13,744 nt of DNA from Synergistaceae bacterium. Its GTDB lineage: Bacteria > Synergistota > Synergistia > Synergistales > Synergistaceae. The DNA lies in contig JAISQP010000019.1 in assembly GCA_031274115.1 (NCBI GenBank), positions 1-13,744 on the forward strand. Reading direction: 5' to 3'. A program made the translations under genes and the position numbers. Shown piece after piece: positions 1-7,651 of this stretch (positions are counted from its first letter, which is position 1; every line of letters starts with the position of its first letter). Under the pieces are notes generated by a model. It was not told where the DNA came from. It made no database searches and worked only from the letters and a program-made list of their open reading frames with translations.

Positions 1-3
1 CAT
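1..3 (-). CDS. Start codon of the next minus-strand gene (partial)
   Basis: The reverse complement of bases 1-3 is ATG. It is preceded by GGGAGG (minus strand, within 12-17) at a spacing of 8 bases, a good Shine-Dalgarno arrangement. It lies 93 bases beyond the meaB stop on the same strand, so a co-transcribed gene probably begins here. Only the start codon is inside the window. From operon habits of methylmalonyl-CoA genes it could be methylmalonyl-CoA epimerase or another pathway gene, but no sequence supports that. Confidence 0.45.
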
Positions 4-96
4 TGTTTTATCCTCCCGCCGGGATATGTCAGATCCAGCGCTCCGAGCCGCAAACCATGCGCCCGTATATAAATTCACGGCGCATCTTTCTCGCTC

Positions 97-1038
97 TCAT
101 CGCTTCACTATAATTTTATCTAAAAGACCTTCGGCGACCGCATATGGGTCAGTCTTTTTATTCTCGATATCGCCCAGAACGCCAGACTCGCGCGCGAAAC
201 TCCACGCGTTCTCCACACGTGAAAACACTCCTCGCCTCAGAAGCTCCCCCACTTCGTTTTCTATCTTCGCCAACCTGCGCAATTTGCCCTCATCTGTGCT
301 CGAAAGATACTCCCCGTGTCGCTCGATGTTCTCAATCACCGCCTCAACTCCAACCCCCTGCATAGAGGAAACGAGCGAAACAGGCGGACGCCAGTCTCGA
401 GCTGGTATCATATCGAGCATAACCTTCACGTCGGCCGCAACTTTGTCCGCCCCGTCTCTGTCGGACTTGTTAACGACAAATATATCCGCAATCTCCATGA
501 TGCCGGCTTTCATCGCCTGAACGTCGTCACCCAGGCCCGGGACAAGGACCAGACATACGGTGTCGCTGACCTTGACCACGTCAACCTCGGACTGTCCAAC
601 CCCCACAGTCTCAATCAGCACGACGTCGAATCCGCACGCGTCGAGCACAAGGGCAACCTCGCGAGTAGCTCCGGAAAGCCCGCCCAAGTTCCCGCGGGAA
701 CCCATACTGCGGATGAACACGCCCATGTCGAGCGCGTGTTCCTGCATTCTCAAGCGATCGCCGAGAATAGCTCCCCCCGTAAAAGGGCTCGAAGGATCGA
801 TAGCGATGATCGCGACTTTCTTGGCCGCTGCCCTGAACCCGGATATCAGACACGACACAAGTGTACTCTTACCCGCTCCTGGGCTGCCTGTTATCCCTAT
901 TATGCGCGCGTTGCCCGAGCGGGGATAAATCCGCCTCATCAACTCCTCCAAGATGGAGTCTCTTCTTTCCACAGCGCTTATCAGCTTCGCGACAGACCTC
1001 GTATCTCCGTTTAGCGCTCTTTCCACAAGCCTTTCCAT
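97..1038 (-). CDS. meaB: Methylmalonyl-CoA mutase-associated GTPase MeaB (ArgK family)
   Basis: A 313-residue SIMIBI-class P-loop GTPase of the MeaB/ArgK/MMAA family, close to the usual family length. Visible motifs are the Walker A loop GSPGAGKST (residues 51-59), the DPSSPFTGGAILGDR block (about 81-95), the switch-like IETVGVGQSE (142-151), and NKSD (190-193) for guanine recognition. The N-terminal helix and C-terminal tail expected for dimerisation are present. Family knowledge: these proteins chaperone the adenosylcobalamin-dependent methylmalonyl-CoA mutase, gating cofactor loading and protecting the enzyme from inactivation. The mutase itself is not in the window and may lie to the left. 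The chosen ATG matches the usual family N-terminus, but its ribosome-binding site is weak. Translation may be coupled to the TPR-protein gene that ends 32 bases upstream. Confidence 0.93.
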   Translation of the reverse strand: MERLVERALNGDTRSVAKLISAVERRDSILEELMRRIYPRSGNARIIGITGSPGAGKSTLVSCLISGFRAAAKKVAIIAIDPSSPFTGGAILGDRLRMQEHALDMGVFIRSMGSRGNLGGLSGATREVALVLDACGFDVVLIETVGVGQSEVDVVKVSDTVCLVLVPGLGDDVQAMKAGIMEIADIFVVNKSDRDGADKVAADVKVMLDMIPARDWRPPVSLVSSMQGVGVEAVIENIERHGEYLSSTDEGKLRRLAKIENEVGELLRRGVFSRVENAWSFARESGVLGDIENKKTDPYAVAEGLLDKIIVKR

Positions 1039-1070
1039 CTGCTTCTACATCTCTACCCTTCTAAAAAAGT

Positions 1071-3062
1071 TCAATTCATGACCTCGTTTACCCCGCCAGA
1101 GACGGGTTCCCTCGATAAGAGCGACGGCCAGAGCGGAATCCAGTCGGTCATGCGTATGACGTCGACTGTCGCGAAAACCGACATGGTGGCGTCGGAAGGA
1201 TAGCCATAGGTGGCCGTTTCAGGCGGCAACGGCACACTTAGCATCCACTCCTCTCCGTCTCCGAGCGGTATGTTGTCGAGTGACGCGGAGTAGTACGAGT
1301 TCCCCATTGTCATCTGCGATATCCGCATCACAAGAGCTGAGGGAGGCCTCTTCACCGCCCACAAGTCAAGACGAACGCTGTGTTGAAGCAGGAAACCGAA
1401 AAACGTCTCCAACTCGTCGTTCGTTCCGGATATCCTGGTATCGAGCACAAGCGCCTTCGGCAGCGCCCTACCCCCGCGTGACGCCGCCGCTATATCGGCG
1501 ATCACATCCGAAATCGACGACGCCCTCCTGACGTCGTCGTTCACGATATTCTCACTCGGATTCGGAGAGTAATAAAAAATCGCACCAGTCTTGTCCGCGC
1601 TCACCTCAGTCACGCGGGAAGGCCGGACTTCGTTCCTCCATACGACCTGAATATCAGGCGCCTTGCCGCGCATGAAATCCAGGAAGGCGGAAGACGCGGC
1701 GCCGCGAAGCATCAGGCGCTGTTCTCCGTTTCCCGCCTTCTCCTCAATCCACGGACTGTGGAGCGTCAGGGCGCCTAGAGCGCCGTCGCCTTTCGGACTG
1801 GCGCCGCCCTTCCACCACATCCTCGCCGAAATATCGGATATGATCAGGCCGCCGTTCATCCACGAGACGCTCCACGCGTTATTCATGCCGTCCGCTACCA
1901 ACTCCGGGCCAGTATCGCTCAATGCCGTCGGGAATCTGCGATACAGCCGGCCGCTCTCGGAGACAACGAAAAGCTCGCCTTGAGAACCCCATTCGACGTC
2001 GCGGGGAAGTTCCGCCTCGAACATGTCCTGCACCGCAAGCGTGAATGAGTCGAGAACGTAAACCCTCCCGTTGCCGCGATCCGCTACCGCCGTAAATGGA
2101 CCGTGGGAAGCCGCGGCGACAGGCTCGAAGAGTTTGCGAGTTTCCTCGCTTTCCGGCGGACTCCAGCTCGTTACTTCCGCAAGCGAAGGGAGGCTGTAAA
2201 AACGCAGGGACTGCCCGGTCCTGTCCGCGATCACGAACAGCGTCGAGTCTATGAGAGCCGCGTCCGAGACATTGACGTCGAGACTGCCAACCGGCGTGGC
2301 GGAGAGGCTCCAACTCCTTGAGTCCATCGAGAGTCTCTTCACGTCCCCGCTCTTCTGGAACAGAAGCGCTTCCGAGGGAGCGAGAGGAACGGCAGCGACA
2401 GGAGCTTCCACATCCAGCCTGGTCATGCCGGACCTGCCGTTCCGGCCAGCGACCAACAGAGAGTTACCCAGAGTGTCGCAGACAAAGACAAAATCTCCGG
2501 CGGCGCTGATCTTACCCAGACCTCTCATGCCAGAATACGATTCCTTGTCGTATATCGGGATTTTCAGAAAAGCGCCAGTTGTAAGCCTCTCGAGAAATAA
2601 GCTGTTCATGATTTCATTCGGATACAGAGTCCGACGGAGAAGCGCGAACTGCCCCTTCATGCTGTCAAGAATTATCTGCGCCCTGTAGTCGTCCTGGCGC
2701 ACCTCCAGGTAGGAAGTCATCGCGCCGATAGCTTCTTTATAGCGTCCGAGCCTTCTCAAAGCCAAGCTTCTCAGATAATAAACGTCCACGAAATACGTGT
2801 TCTGTCTCAAGGCCTCGTCCAGGGAGTCCAAACAGTTCCAGAGGCGATTCTGCAAAAAAAAGCCGTAAGCCGACATGAAAGCCTCTCCCGAGGCCTCCCT
2901 GTCAATCAACGGCGGAACAACTCCGGCAGCTAACGCAGGCGCCTGGCAAAAAAAGACGAGCGATATCAGGCAAACAATTTTAAGACTCCCGCGAATCGCG
3001 TTCCTTATGATACTTCTCCTCCGTGGCGGCGTCTGGGTTCCGAATTGGCAACGACGACGCAA
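1071..3062 (-). CDS. Exported TPR / beta-propeller-like protein of unknown function
   Basis: I do not recognise this as a named protein. The maximal reading frame is 663 residues from a TTG codon at 3060-3062. A basic stretch and hydrophobic segment (about residues 20-46, ending in ALA-A) form a signal peptide, so the protein is probably periplasmic or surface exposed. Residues about 60-125 resemble one or two TPR units (FFLQNRLWNCLDSLDEAL, then LRRLGRYKEAIGAM). Residues about 165-430 contain repeating short beta-strand patterns like an NHL/WD-type propeller. The C-terminal 200 residues are unassigned. The start is uncertain. The TTG has no ribosome-binding site, whereas a strong GGAGGAG (3016-3022) lies inside the frame, 7 bases before an ATA codon (3006-3008) that would begin right at the signal peptide. 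It is likely co-transcribed with meaB, 32 bases downstream. Confidence 0.75.
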   Translation of the reverse strand: MRRRCQFGTQTPPRRRSIIRNAIRGSLKIVCLISLVFFCQAPALAAGVVPPLIDREASGEAFMSAYGFFLQNRLWNCLDSLDEALRQNTYFVDVYYLRSLALRRLGRYKEAIGAMTSYLEVRQDDYRAQIILDSMKGQFALLRRTLYPNEIMNSLFLERLTTGAFLKIPIYDKESYSGMRGLGKISAAGDFVFVCDTLGNSLLVAGRNGRSGMTRLDVEAPVAAVPLAPSEALLFQKSGDVKRLSMDSRSWSLSATPVGSLDVNVSDAALIDSTLFVIADRTGQSLRFYSLPSLAEVTSWSPPESEETRKLFEPVAAASHGPFTAVADRGNGRVYVLDSFTLAVQDMFEAELPRDVEWGSQGELFVVSESGRLYRRFPTALSDTGPELVADGMNNAWSVSWMNGGLIISDISARMWWKGGASPKGDGALGALTLHSPWIEEKAGNGEQRLMLRGAASSAFLDFMRGKAPDIQVVWRNEVRPSRVTEVSADKTGAIFYYSPNPSENIVNDDVRRASSISDVIADIAAASRGGRALPKALVLDTRISGTNDELETFFGFLLQHSVRLDLWAVKRPPSALVMRISQMTMGNSYYSASLDNIPLGDGEEWMLSVPLPPETATYGYPSDATMSVFATVDVIRMTDWIPLWPSLLSREPVSGGVNEVMN
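3016..3022 (-). promoter_or_regulatory. Strong internal Shine-Dalgarno that questions the start of the TPR protein
   Basis: On the minus strand these bases read GGAGGAG, inside the first 20 codons of the maximal frame. No ATG, GTG or TTG in that frame follows at a suitable distance. The nearest possible initiators are ATC (3009-3011, spacing 4) and ATA (3006-3008, spacing 7). Starting at ATA would give a clean, short signal peptide beginning with Arg-Asn-Ala-Ile-Arg. Confidence 0.45.
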
Positions 3063-3085
3063 AAGTTAATAAACGCTAATAGTTT

Positions 3086-3114
3086 ATCATGTTTTAACCT
3101 CATCACATCGTCAA
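3086..3114 (-). promoter_or_regulatory. Candidate promoter for the TPR protein-meaB unit
   Basis: On the minus strand TTGACG (3109-3114, five of six to the -35 consensus) is followed after 17 bases by CATGAT (3086-3091, four of six to the -10). It lies just upstream of the TPR-protein gene and after a weak hairpin that may end the preceding unit. An alternative -10 (TAAACT) lies a few bases further downstream. Confidence 0.35.
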
Positions 3115-3170
3115 CGCTGCGCAAAAAACCGAAAAATCGCGCCTGACTTTTCCTCTGGCGATCAAAACTC

Positions 3171-3191
3171 TAACAGCCTCCGCATCTGTTA
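3171..3191 (-). terminator. Weak candidate terminator hairpin after the amidohydrolase cluster
   Basis: Perfect 6-bp inverted repeat TAACAG (3171-3176) / CTGTTA (3186-3191) with a 9-base loop. On the minus strand it is followed by GAGTTTTG, so there is only a short U-run slightly removed from the stem. It lies 9 bases after the stop of the small membrane protein gene. The stem is short and AT-rich, so termination would be leaky. Confidence 0.3.
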
Positions 3192-3199
3192 ATCGGTTT

Positions 3200-3451
3200 T
3201 CATTCGCCGGTTCCGCCATAAGAGATGACCAGCGCTCCGAAACCGTAGATGAAGAGCCATCCGAGCAGTACGAACATGTCGGGCGGTCTGCCCTTGTCCG
3301 AGAGTTGCCCTCCGAGCCATATAAGGGAGAGCGCGAGCGTCTGATAAGACGCCCGCAGCTTTATCCTGTCCTGATAAGATCTCGCTATATACGGAGCGAC
3401 GCACCCAAATAAAAAGATCTTGAGAAACCAGACCGACGACATATAACCCAT
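3200..3451 (-). CDS. Small hydrophobic membrane protein, unknown function
   Basis: An 83-residue frame starting 12 bases after the amidohydrolase stop on the same strand, probably translated by coupling. The only upstream signal is a GGGCGG close to the ATG. Composition suggests two to three membrane segments: about residues 5-22 (WFLKIFLFGCVAPYIA), about 33-50, and about 59-80 (MFVLLGWLFIYGFGALVIS). Short charged linkers such as SYQDRIKLR and SDKGRPPD lie between them. I recognise no family. A second ATG at residue 4 is an alternative start. A longer frame exists on the same strand in another phase over part of this stretch, but it is cysteine- and arginine-rich without a recognisable pattern. 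The membrane-like composition makes this frame the better choice. Confidence 0.6.
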   Translation of the reverse strand: MGYMSSVWFLKIFLFGCVAPYIARSYQDRIKLRASYQTLALSLIWLGGQLSDKGRPPDMFVLLGWLFIYGFGALVISYGGTGE

Positions 3452-3463
3452 GGCCCGCCCGTT

Positions 3464-5080
3464 TTACAGCTCGCCGTACACGAGTTCGCCGCCCTGTATC
3501 GTGGCTGAGGCTTTGATATCCTTTATCCCGTCCTCTTCGCAGGTCATTATGTCTCTGTCCGTCACAACGAAATCCGCCCTCTTCCCGACCTCCAGCGAAC
3601 CGCGGACATGGTCCTGGAAAGCCGCGTGAGCGCCCCATATCGTGAAGGCGCGGAGAGCTTCCTCCCTGGTTACCTTCTGATCGGCCCTCCAGCCTCCCTC
3701 CGGCGTCCCGTCACGGCCCTTCCTCGTCACTCCGGCGTAGATTCCGTGATACGGGTTTACCAGCTCTACAGGCGCGTCCGAACCGCCAGGTATGACGAGC
3801 CCCATGTCCAGCATTCTCCGCCAGGCAAACGCCCCCGGAAGCCTGTGCGCCCCGATCCGGTCCTCGGTCATGTTCTTGTCCGATGTGCAGTGTACAAACT
3901 GCATCGACGGGATCGCCCCGATCTCGCCAAAGCGGGCTATGTCGTCCGGGTGCAGTATCTGAGAGTGCTCGATCCTGAAACGGTGATCCTTGGGCTCCGG
4001 GATCTCGCGCAGCACCCGCTCATAGACGTTCAACACCTGACGGTTGGCGGCGTCTCCAATCGCGTGCGTCGCGGGCTGAAAACCGTTTGCCCTCGCGGCC
4101 CGTACAAGCTCATAGAGCTCGTCGTCGCTGAAACGGGCGTTTCCGCGATGCCCGGGGCGGTCGGAGTAATCGTCCAGCATCCACGCGCTCCTCGCTCCAA
4201 GCGAACCGTCCGTGAAAAATTTTATGCCCCTGACAGTGTAAAGATCGCCAAACAGCCCAGACTCAGGACCAACTTTATACGCGTCTTCGGCGCTGCTTGC
4301 CGCCACATACGACGCCATGCCGATCTTTAACGCGCCTTCCCGGTACAACTCCTTTAAAAACTCGATCACGCCGTAATCGTATCCTATGTTAGCGGCCATG
4401 TCGTGGATAAACGTAAGCCCATGCGAAAAAAATTCGCGCTGAGCCGCGAGGTAAGCCTCTTTTTTTCTCTCTCTTGAAAGGGTCGGCAGCTTCGAGCGCG
4501 CCATGTGAGCGGCTGTGTCGGTCAGTATGCCGGTTGGCTCGCCGTCCGGACCCTTGAATATTTCACCTCCGACGGGACTCGGCGTATCTCTCGTTATCGC
4601 CGCCGCCGCAAGCGCCGCCTCGCTGACCCATGAGGTGTGACCGCATACCCTGATCAGGCAGACAGGCGCGCCCGGAGCGGCTCTTTCGAAATCCTGTTTC
4701 GTCGGGAGGACCGGTTCGTCCCAGTCCAGCTCGTTCCACCCCCGCCCGACTATCCATTCGCCGGGTTTAAGGGATTCGCTCGCGGACTTCACCTCGGCCA
4801 GAATCTGTTCCTTCTTCTTCTGAAAGCAGTTGATCTGTATCAGGACTTCCCCGACCGACAGGAAGTGCAGGTGCGACTCCACGAGACCGGGCAGAACCGC
4901 GCGGCCCTTCAGGTCGAACTCCCTGACCCCGGCGCCGGCGTATTTCCTCACCTGTTCGTCGCTTCCGACCCAGAGCAGTCTGCCTCCCGCGACCGCGAGG
5001 GCCTCGCAGACCGAGAATTTCGGATCGACCGTATAAACTCTGCCGCCTAAATAAATACTGTCAGGCTTTTGCATACGCAT
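3464..5080 (-). CDS. YtcJ-like metal-dependent amidohydrolase (amidohydrolase 3 family)
   Basis: A 538-residue protein of the amidohydrolase superfamily, usual length for the YtcJ / N-substituted formamide deformylase-like group. It starts with the typical beta-sandwich strand (YLGGRVYTVDP) followed by GRAVLPGLVESHLHF, which holds the first metal ligands H70 and H72. Further barrel residues are K287 (GIKFFTDGSLGARSAWM), H339 (THAIGDAANRQ), H372 (RIEHSQ) and D435 (GGSDAP). The C-terminal strand GSLEVGKRADFVV is also typical. Family knowledge: these cytoplasmic enzymes hydrolyse C-N bonds of amides and related compounds. The exact substrate is not predictable. GGAGG lies 4 bases before the first ATG and 10 before a second (residue 3), so either may be used. 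It sits 24 bases after the aminotransferase gene and 12 before the small membrane protein gene. Confidence 0.9.
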   Translation of the reverse strand: MRMQKPDSIYLGGRVYTVDPKFSVCEALAVAGGRLLWVGSDEQVRKYAGAGVREFDLKGRAVLPGLVESHLHFLSVGEVLIQINCFQKKKEQILAEVKSASESLKPGEWIVGRGWNELDWDEPVLPTKQDFERAAPGAPVCLIRVCGHTSWVSEAALAAAAITRDTPSPVGGEIFKGPDGEPTGILTDTAAHMARSKLPTLSRERKKEAYLAAQREFFSHGLTFIHDMAANIGYDYGVIEFLKELYREGALKIGMASYVAASSAEDAYKVGPESGLFGDLYTVRGIKFFTDGSLGARSAWMLDDYSDRPGHRGNARFSDDELYELVRAARANGFQPATHAIGDAANRQVLNVYERVLREIPEPKDHRFRIEHSQILHPDDIARFGEIGAIPSMQFVHCTSDKNMTEDRIGAHRLPGAFAWRRMLDMGLVIPGGSDAPVELVNPYHGIYAGVTRKGRDGTPEGGWRADQKVTREEALRAFTIWGAHAAFQDHVRGSLEVGKRADFVVTDRDIMTCEEDGIKDIKASATIQGGELVYGEL

Positions 5081-5104
5081 AACCCCTCCACACAGACGCG
5101 CCGC

Positions 5105-6295
5105 TCATTTCGCGGCGGCCGGCTTTAATTTTCCGAGCGCGGCCTTCATGCTCTCCATCGCCTCTCTCAGATAATCCTTCGGTTTACAGTAAGCGACGCG
5201 CACAAACCCGGGGGACTCGAAAGCCTCCCCAGGAACGAGCGCCACACCGGCCTCCTCCAGCATGAAGTTGCAAAACTCCGTCGAACTCATGCCCGTCCGC
5301 TTCACTGAAGGCAGCACGTAAAACGCTCCTTCCGGCGTCACAAAATCCAGCTCCCGCATATCTTTCAGATAACTCACCACGAGATCGCGCCGCTCTTTAT
5401 ACTCGGAAATCATGGTCTGGACATCGCCCTCCGCGCCGTTCAACGCGGCGGCGTAGCCGTACTGGGGAAATGTCGCGGCGCACGTGTTCATCGCGAGGTG
5501 AGCCCTATTTGCGTAGGCGGTCATCCATGACGGCATGACCATATATCCTACCCTCCACCCCGTCATCGAGTACGTCTTGGACGCGGCGCCGACGGTGACC
5601 GTCCTGTCGGCCATATCCGGCAGCGACGCTATGCTGACGTGTTCCCCTTCATAGAGAAAACGCTCATAGCACTCGTCCGAGATGACGAGCAGGTCGTGTT
5701 TTTTCGCCAGTTTCGCTATCTCCTCGATCTCATGGCGGGTGATAACCGCCCCTGTCGGATTATTCGGCGTGTTGATCACGATCAGCTTTGTCTTTTTCGT
5801 TATAAGCGGCTCTATGTCGCGAGCCTTGAGGAGGAAGCCGTCCTCTATCCGGCAGGGCGCCCGCTTAACGTCGAACCCCAGCAGCGCGCTCTGTGAGATG
5901 TAAGCCCCGAAGCAGGGGGTTGGAACTATGACCTCGTCCCCCTCGTCGAGCGAGGCCAGCATCGCTGCCATAAGAGCCGCCTGAGCGCCGACCGTCACCA
6001 GTATTTCGTTCTCGGAGGCGATGATCGAGTTCTCGCGCTTCAGCTTCGCGGACAGCGCCTTGCGCAGCTCCAGAACTCCCCTCATATCCGCGTAGTGGAC
6101 CATGCCGTCATCCAGGGCCTTCTTCGCGGCCTCCTTGGCAATCGCAGGAGAGTCGAAGTCGGGACGCCCGATCTCGAGGTGAAAGACCTTCTTTCCTCCG
6201 GCCTCGATCTTGTTTGCCAGATCGACGATGTCCCTTATTCCCCCTCCTAGTTTTATGGACGCGAATCTTTTGTTTGGAAGCTTTATCTTATCCAT
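5105..6295 (-). CDS. PLP-dependent class I/II aminotransferase
   Basis: A 396-residue fold-type I aminotransferase of the aspartate-aminotransferase-like group. Seen: EIGRPDFDSP near residues 41-50, NTPNNPTG (175-182), the DECY cofactor-binding segment (207-210), the Schiff-base lysine K240 in ASKTYSMTGWRVGY, and R366 (GFVRVAYC) at the usual substrate carboxylate-binding arginine. It should transfer the amino group of an amino acid to a 2-oxo acid in the cytoplasm; the side-chain preference is not readable. The frame is open for 14 more codons upstream. The start chosen is the ATG at 6293-6295, because AAGGAG sits 6 bases before it. Context between TRAP genes and an amidohydrolase suggests it handles the amino acid released by the amidohydrolase or imported directly. 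Confidence 0.92.
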   Translation of the reverse strand: MDKIKLPNKRFASIKLGGGIRDIVDLANKIEAGGKKVFHLEIGRPDFDSPAIAKEAAKKALDDGMVHYADMRGVLELRKALSAKLKRENSIIASENEILVTVGAQAALMAAMLASLDEGDEVIVPTPCFGAYISQSALLGFDVKRAPCRIEDGFLLKARDIEPLITKKTKLIVINTPNNPTGAVITRHEIEEIAKLAKKHDLLVISDECYERFLYEGEHVSIASLPDMADRTVTVGAASKTYSMTGWRVGYMVMPSWMTAYANRAHLAMNTCAATFPQYGYAAALNGAEGDVQTMISEYKERRDLVVSYLKDMRELDFVTPEGAFYVLPSVKRTGMSSTEFCNFMLEEAGVALVPGEAFESPGFVRVAYCKPKDYLREAMESMKAALGKLKPAAAK

Positions 6296-6324
6296 GCCAA
6301 TCTCCTTTACCTTAAATATTCGGT

Positions 6325-6358
6325 CAGATCCGTTCATCGGCCCCTCGCCGGCGATCTG
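6325..6358 (-). promoter_or_regulatory. Intercistronic stem-loop directly after dctM
   Basis: Inverted repeat CAGATC (6325-6330) / GATCTG (6353-6358) encloses an inner stem CGGC (6338-6341) / GCCG (6347-6350). It begins immediately after the dctM stop codon and lies upstream of the aminotransferase ribosome-binding site. There is no U-run, so it is not a classical terminator. It could act as a processing or 3'-stability element. Confidence 0.35.
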
Positions 6359-7639
6359 TCAGCGCGTCAGGTTGACAAGCGCCATGCTGAACCAGGGGAC
6401 GTATGTCAGAATGAAGAGAACCACGATCATTGCCAATATGAACGGGACGGCGTTCGACGATATGCTGTCTATCCTCTCCCTGGACACGGTGGAAGCCACG
6501 AACAAATTGGAGCCAAACGGCGGAGTCACGAAACCTATGCCCAGAGCGACGGTCATGAAAAGACCGAAGTGAACGGTGTCAACCCCTAACCCGTGGACAA
6601 CCGGAAGGAAGATCGGAGTGAGGATGATCATCGACGAAAGGTTGTCTATGAAGCACCCGACGATCAGGAGGAATATGTTTATCAAAAGCAGCACCACGTA
6701 TTTGGAAGACGACATGGAGACTATCCACTCGCCGATGCGCATCGGAATCTGCTCTATCGTGAGGTAGGTCGCGAACGACATCGAGAGCCCTAGAATGAAT
6801 GTACCGGCCCCGTTTACCACTATGGTCTCACGCAGCGCGTTGAGCACTCCGTCGAGCGAGAGCTCCCTGTGGATGAAAAAACCGACAAACAACGCGTAAA
6901 AAACTCCGATCACCGCAGCCTCGGTCGGAGTAAACACTCCTCCGTAAATCCCCCCCATTATTATGACTGGGACGAGGAGAGCCCAGAACGACTTGCGGAA
7001 CGCCCTGAACACCCCGATAAGGCTGAAGCGCTCGATCGCGACGGGATAGCCTCTTTTCTTCGCGATGAAATAGCTCGTGACCATGAGGGCGACGCCGATC
7101 ATTATGCCCGGTATGACGCCGGCCAGGAACAAGTCGCTCACGGACGCTCCCGTTATGACGCAGTAGAGCACGAAAGGTATGGACGGCGGGATTATTATCC
7201 CGATCGAACCCGCCGCGGCGGTGAGAGCGGCGGCAAAGGCCCCGTCGTATTTCTTCTCCTTCATCTGGGGTATCATGAAAGAGCCGATCGCCGACACTGT
7301 CGCCGGACCGGAACCCGAGATCGCGGCGAAGAACATACACGCGGTGACTGTTATCATCGCCAGCCCGCCGGTGATGAAGCCGACCAGGCTCTCGGCGAAG
7401 AGGACGATTCTCTTCGAAATGCCGCTGCCGCCCATCAGGTTTCCCGCAAGCGTGAAATAGGGAATGGCGAGCAGAGGGAACGAGTCTATCGCCGTAAAAC
7501 AGTACTGCGGAATGAAGACAAGCGGCAAATTGCTGAACATCGTCATGCTTACGGCGGTCGCTATGCCTATCGCTATCCCTATCGGAATGCTCGCTGTCAT
7601 CAGGCCGCCCATTAAAACGAAAAGAAATACTATATCCAT
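6359..7639 (-). CDS. dctM: TRAP transporter large permease (DctM family)
   Basis: A 426-residue, highly hydrophobic protein of normal DctM length with about a dozen membrane segments. Characteristic stretches are FFAAISGSGPATV (103-115), SFMIPQM (120-126), IIIPPSIP (148-155), FTPTEAAVIGVFYAL, and a C-terminal GIGFVTPPFGSNLF. Family knowledge: DctM forms the main transport channel of tripartite ATP-independent periplasmic transporters, using a sodium gradient to import solutes delivered by DctP. The ATG is preceded by GGGGTGA, which overlaps the dctQ stop codon, so translation is probably coupled. The order binding protein, small permease, large permease is complete here. The substrate is probably a carboxylate-bearing compound, as for most TRAP systems, but this is inference. 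Confidence 0.95.
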   Translation of the reverse strand: MDIVFLFVLMGGLMTASIPIGIAIGIATAVSMTMFSNLPLVFIPQYCFTAIDSFPLLAIPYFTLAGNLMGGSGISKRIVLFAESLVGFITGGLAMITVTACMFFAAISGSGPATVSAIGSFMIPQMKEKKYDGAFAAALTAAAGSIGIIIPPSIPFVLYCVITGASVSDLFLAGVIPGIMIGVALMVTSYFIAKKRGYPVAIERFSLIGVFRAFRKSFWALLVPVIIMGGIYGGVFTPTEAAVIGVFYALFVGFFIHRELSLDGVLNALRETIVVNGAGTFILGLSMSFATYLTIEQIPMRIGEWIVSMSSSKYVVLLLINIFLLIVGCFIDNLSSMIILTPIFLPVVHGLGVDTVHFGLFMTVALGIGFVTPPFGSNLFVASTVSRERIDSISSNAVPFILAMIVVLFILTYVPWFSMALVNLTR

Positions 7640-7651
7640 TCCGTCTCACCC

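Noticed and set aside
316..1014. Plus-strand open frame opposite meaB
   Set aside because: Shadow of the MeaB coding sequence; low-complexity, His/Arg-rich product without motifs.
3189..3638. 149-codon minus-strand frame overlapping the amidohydrolase end and the small membrane protein
   Set aside because: It overlaps the amidohydrolase C-terminus in another phase, lacks a ribosome-binding site and shows no domain; the 83-residue membrane frame fits better.
6828..7649. Minus- and plus-strand alternative frames across dctM
   Set aside because: Both overlap a full-length DctM with family motifs; the products are highly charged and Arg-rich, unlike real proteins.
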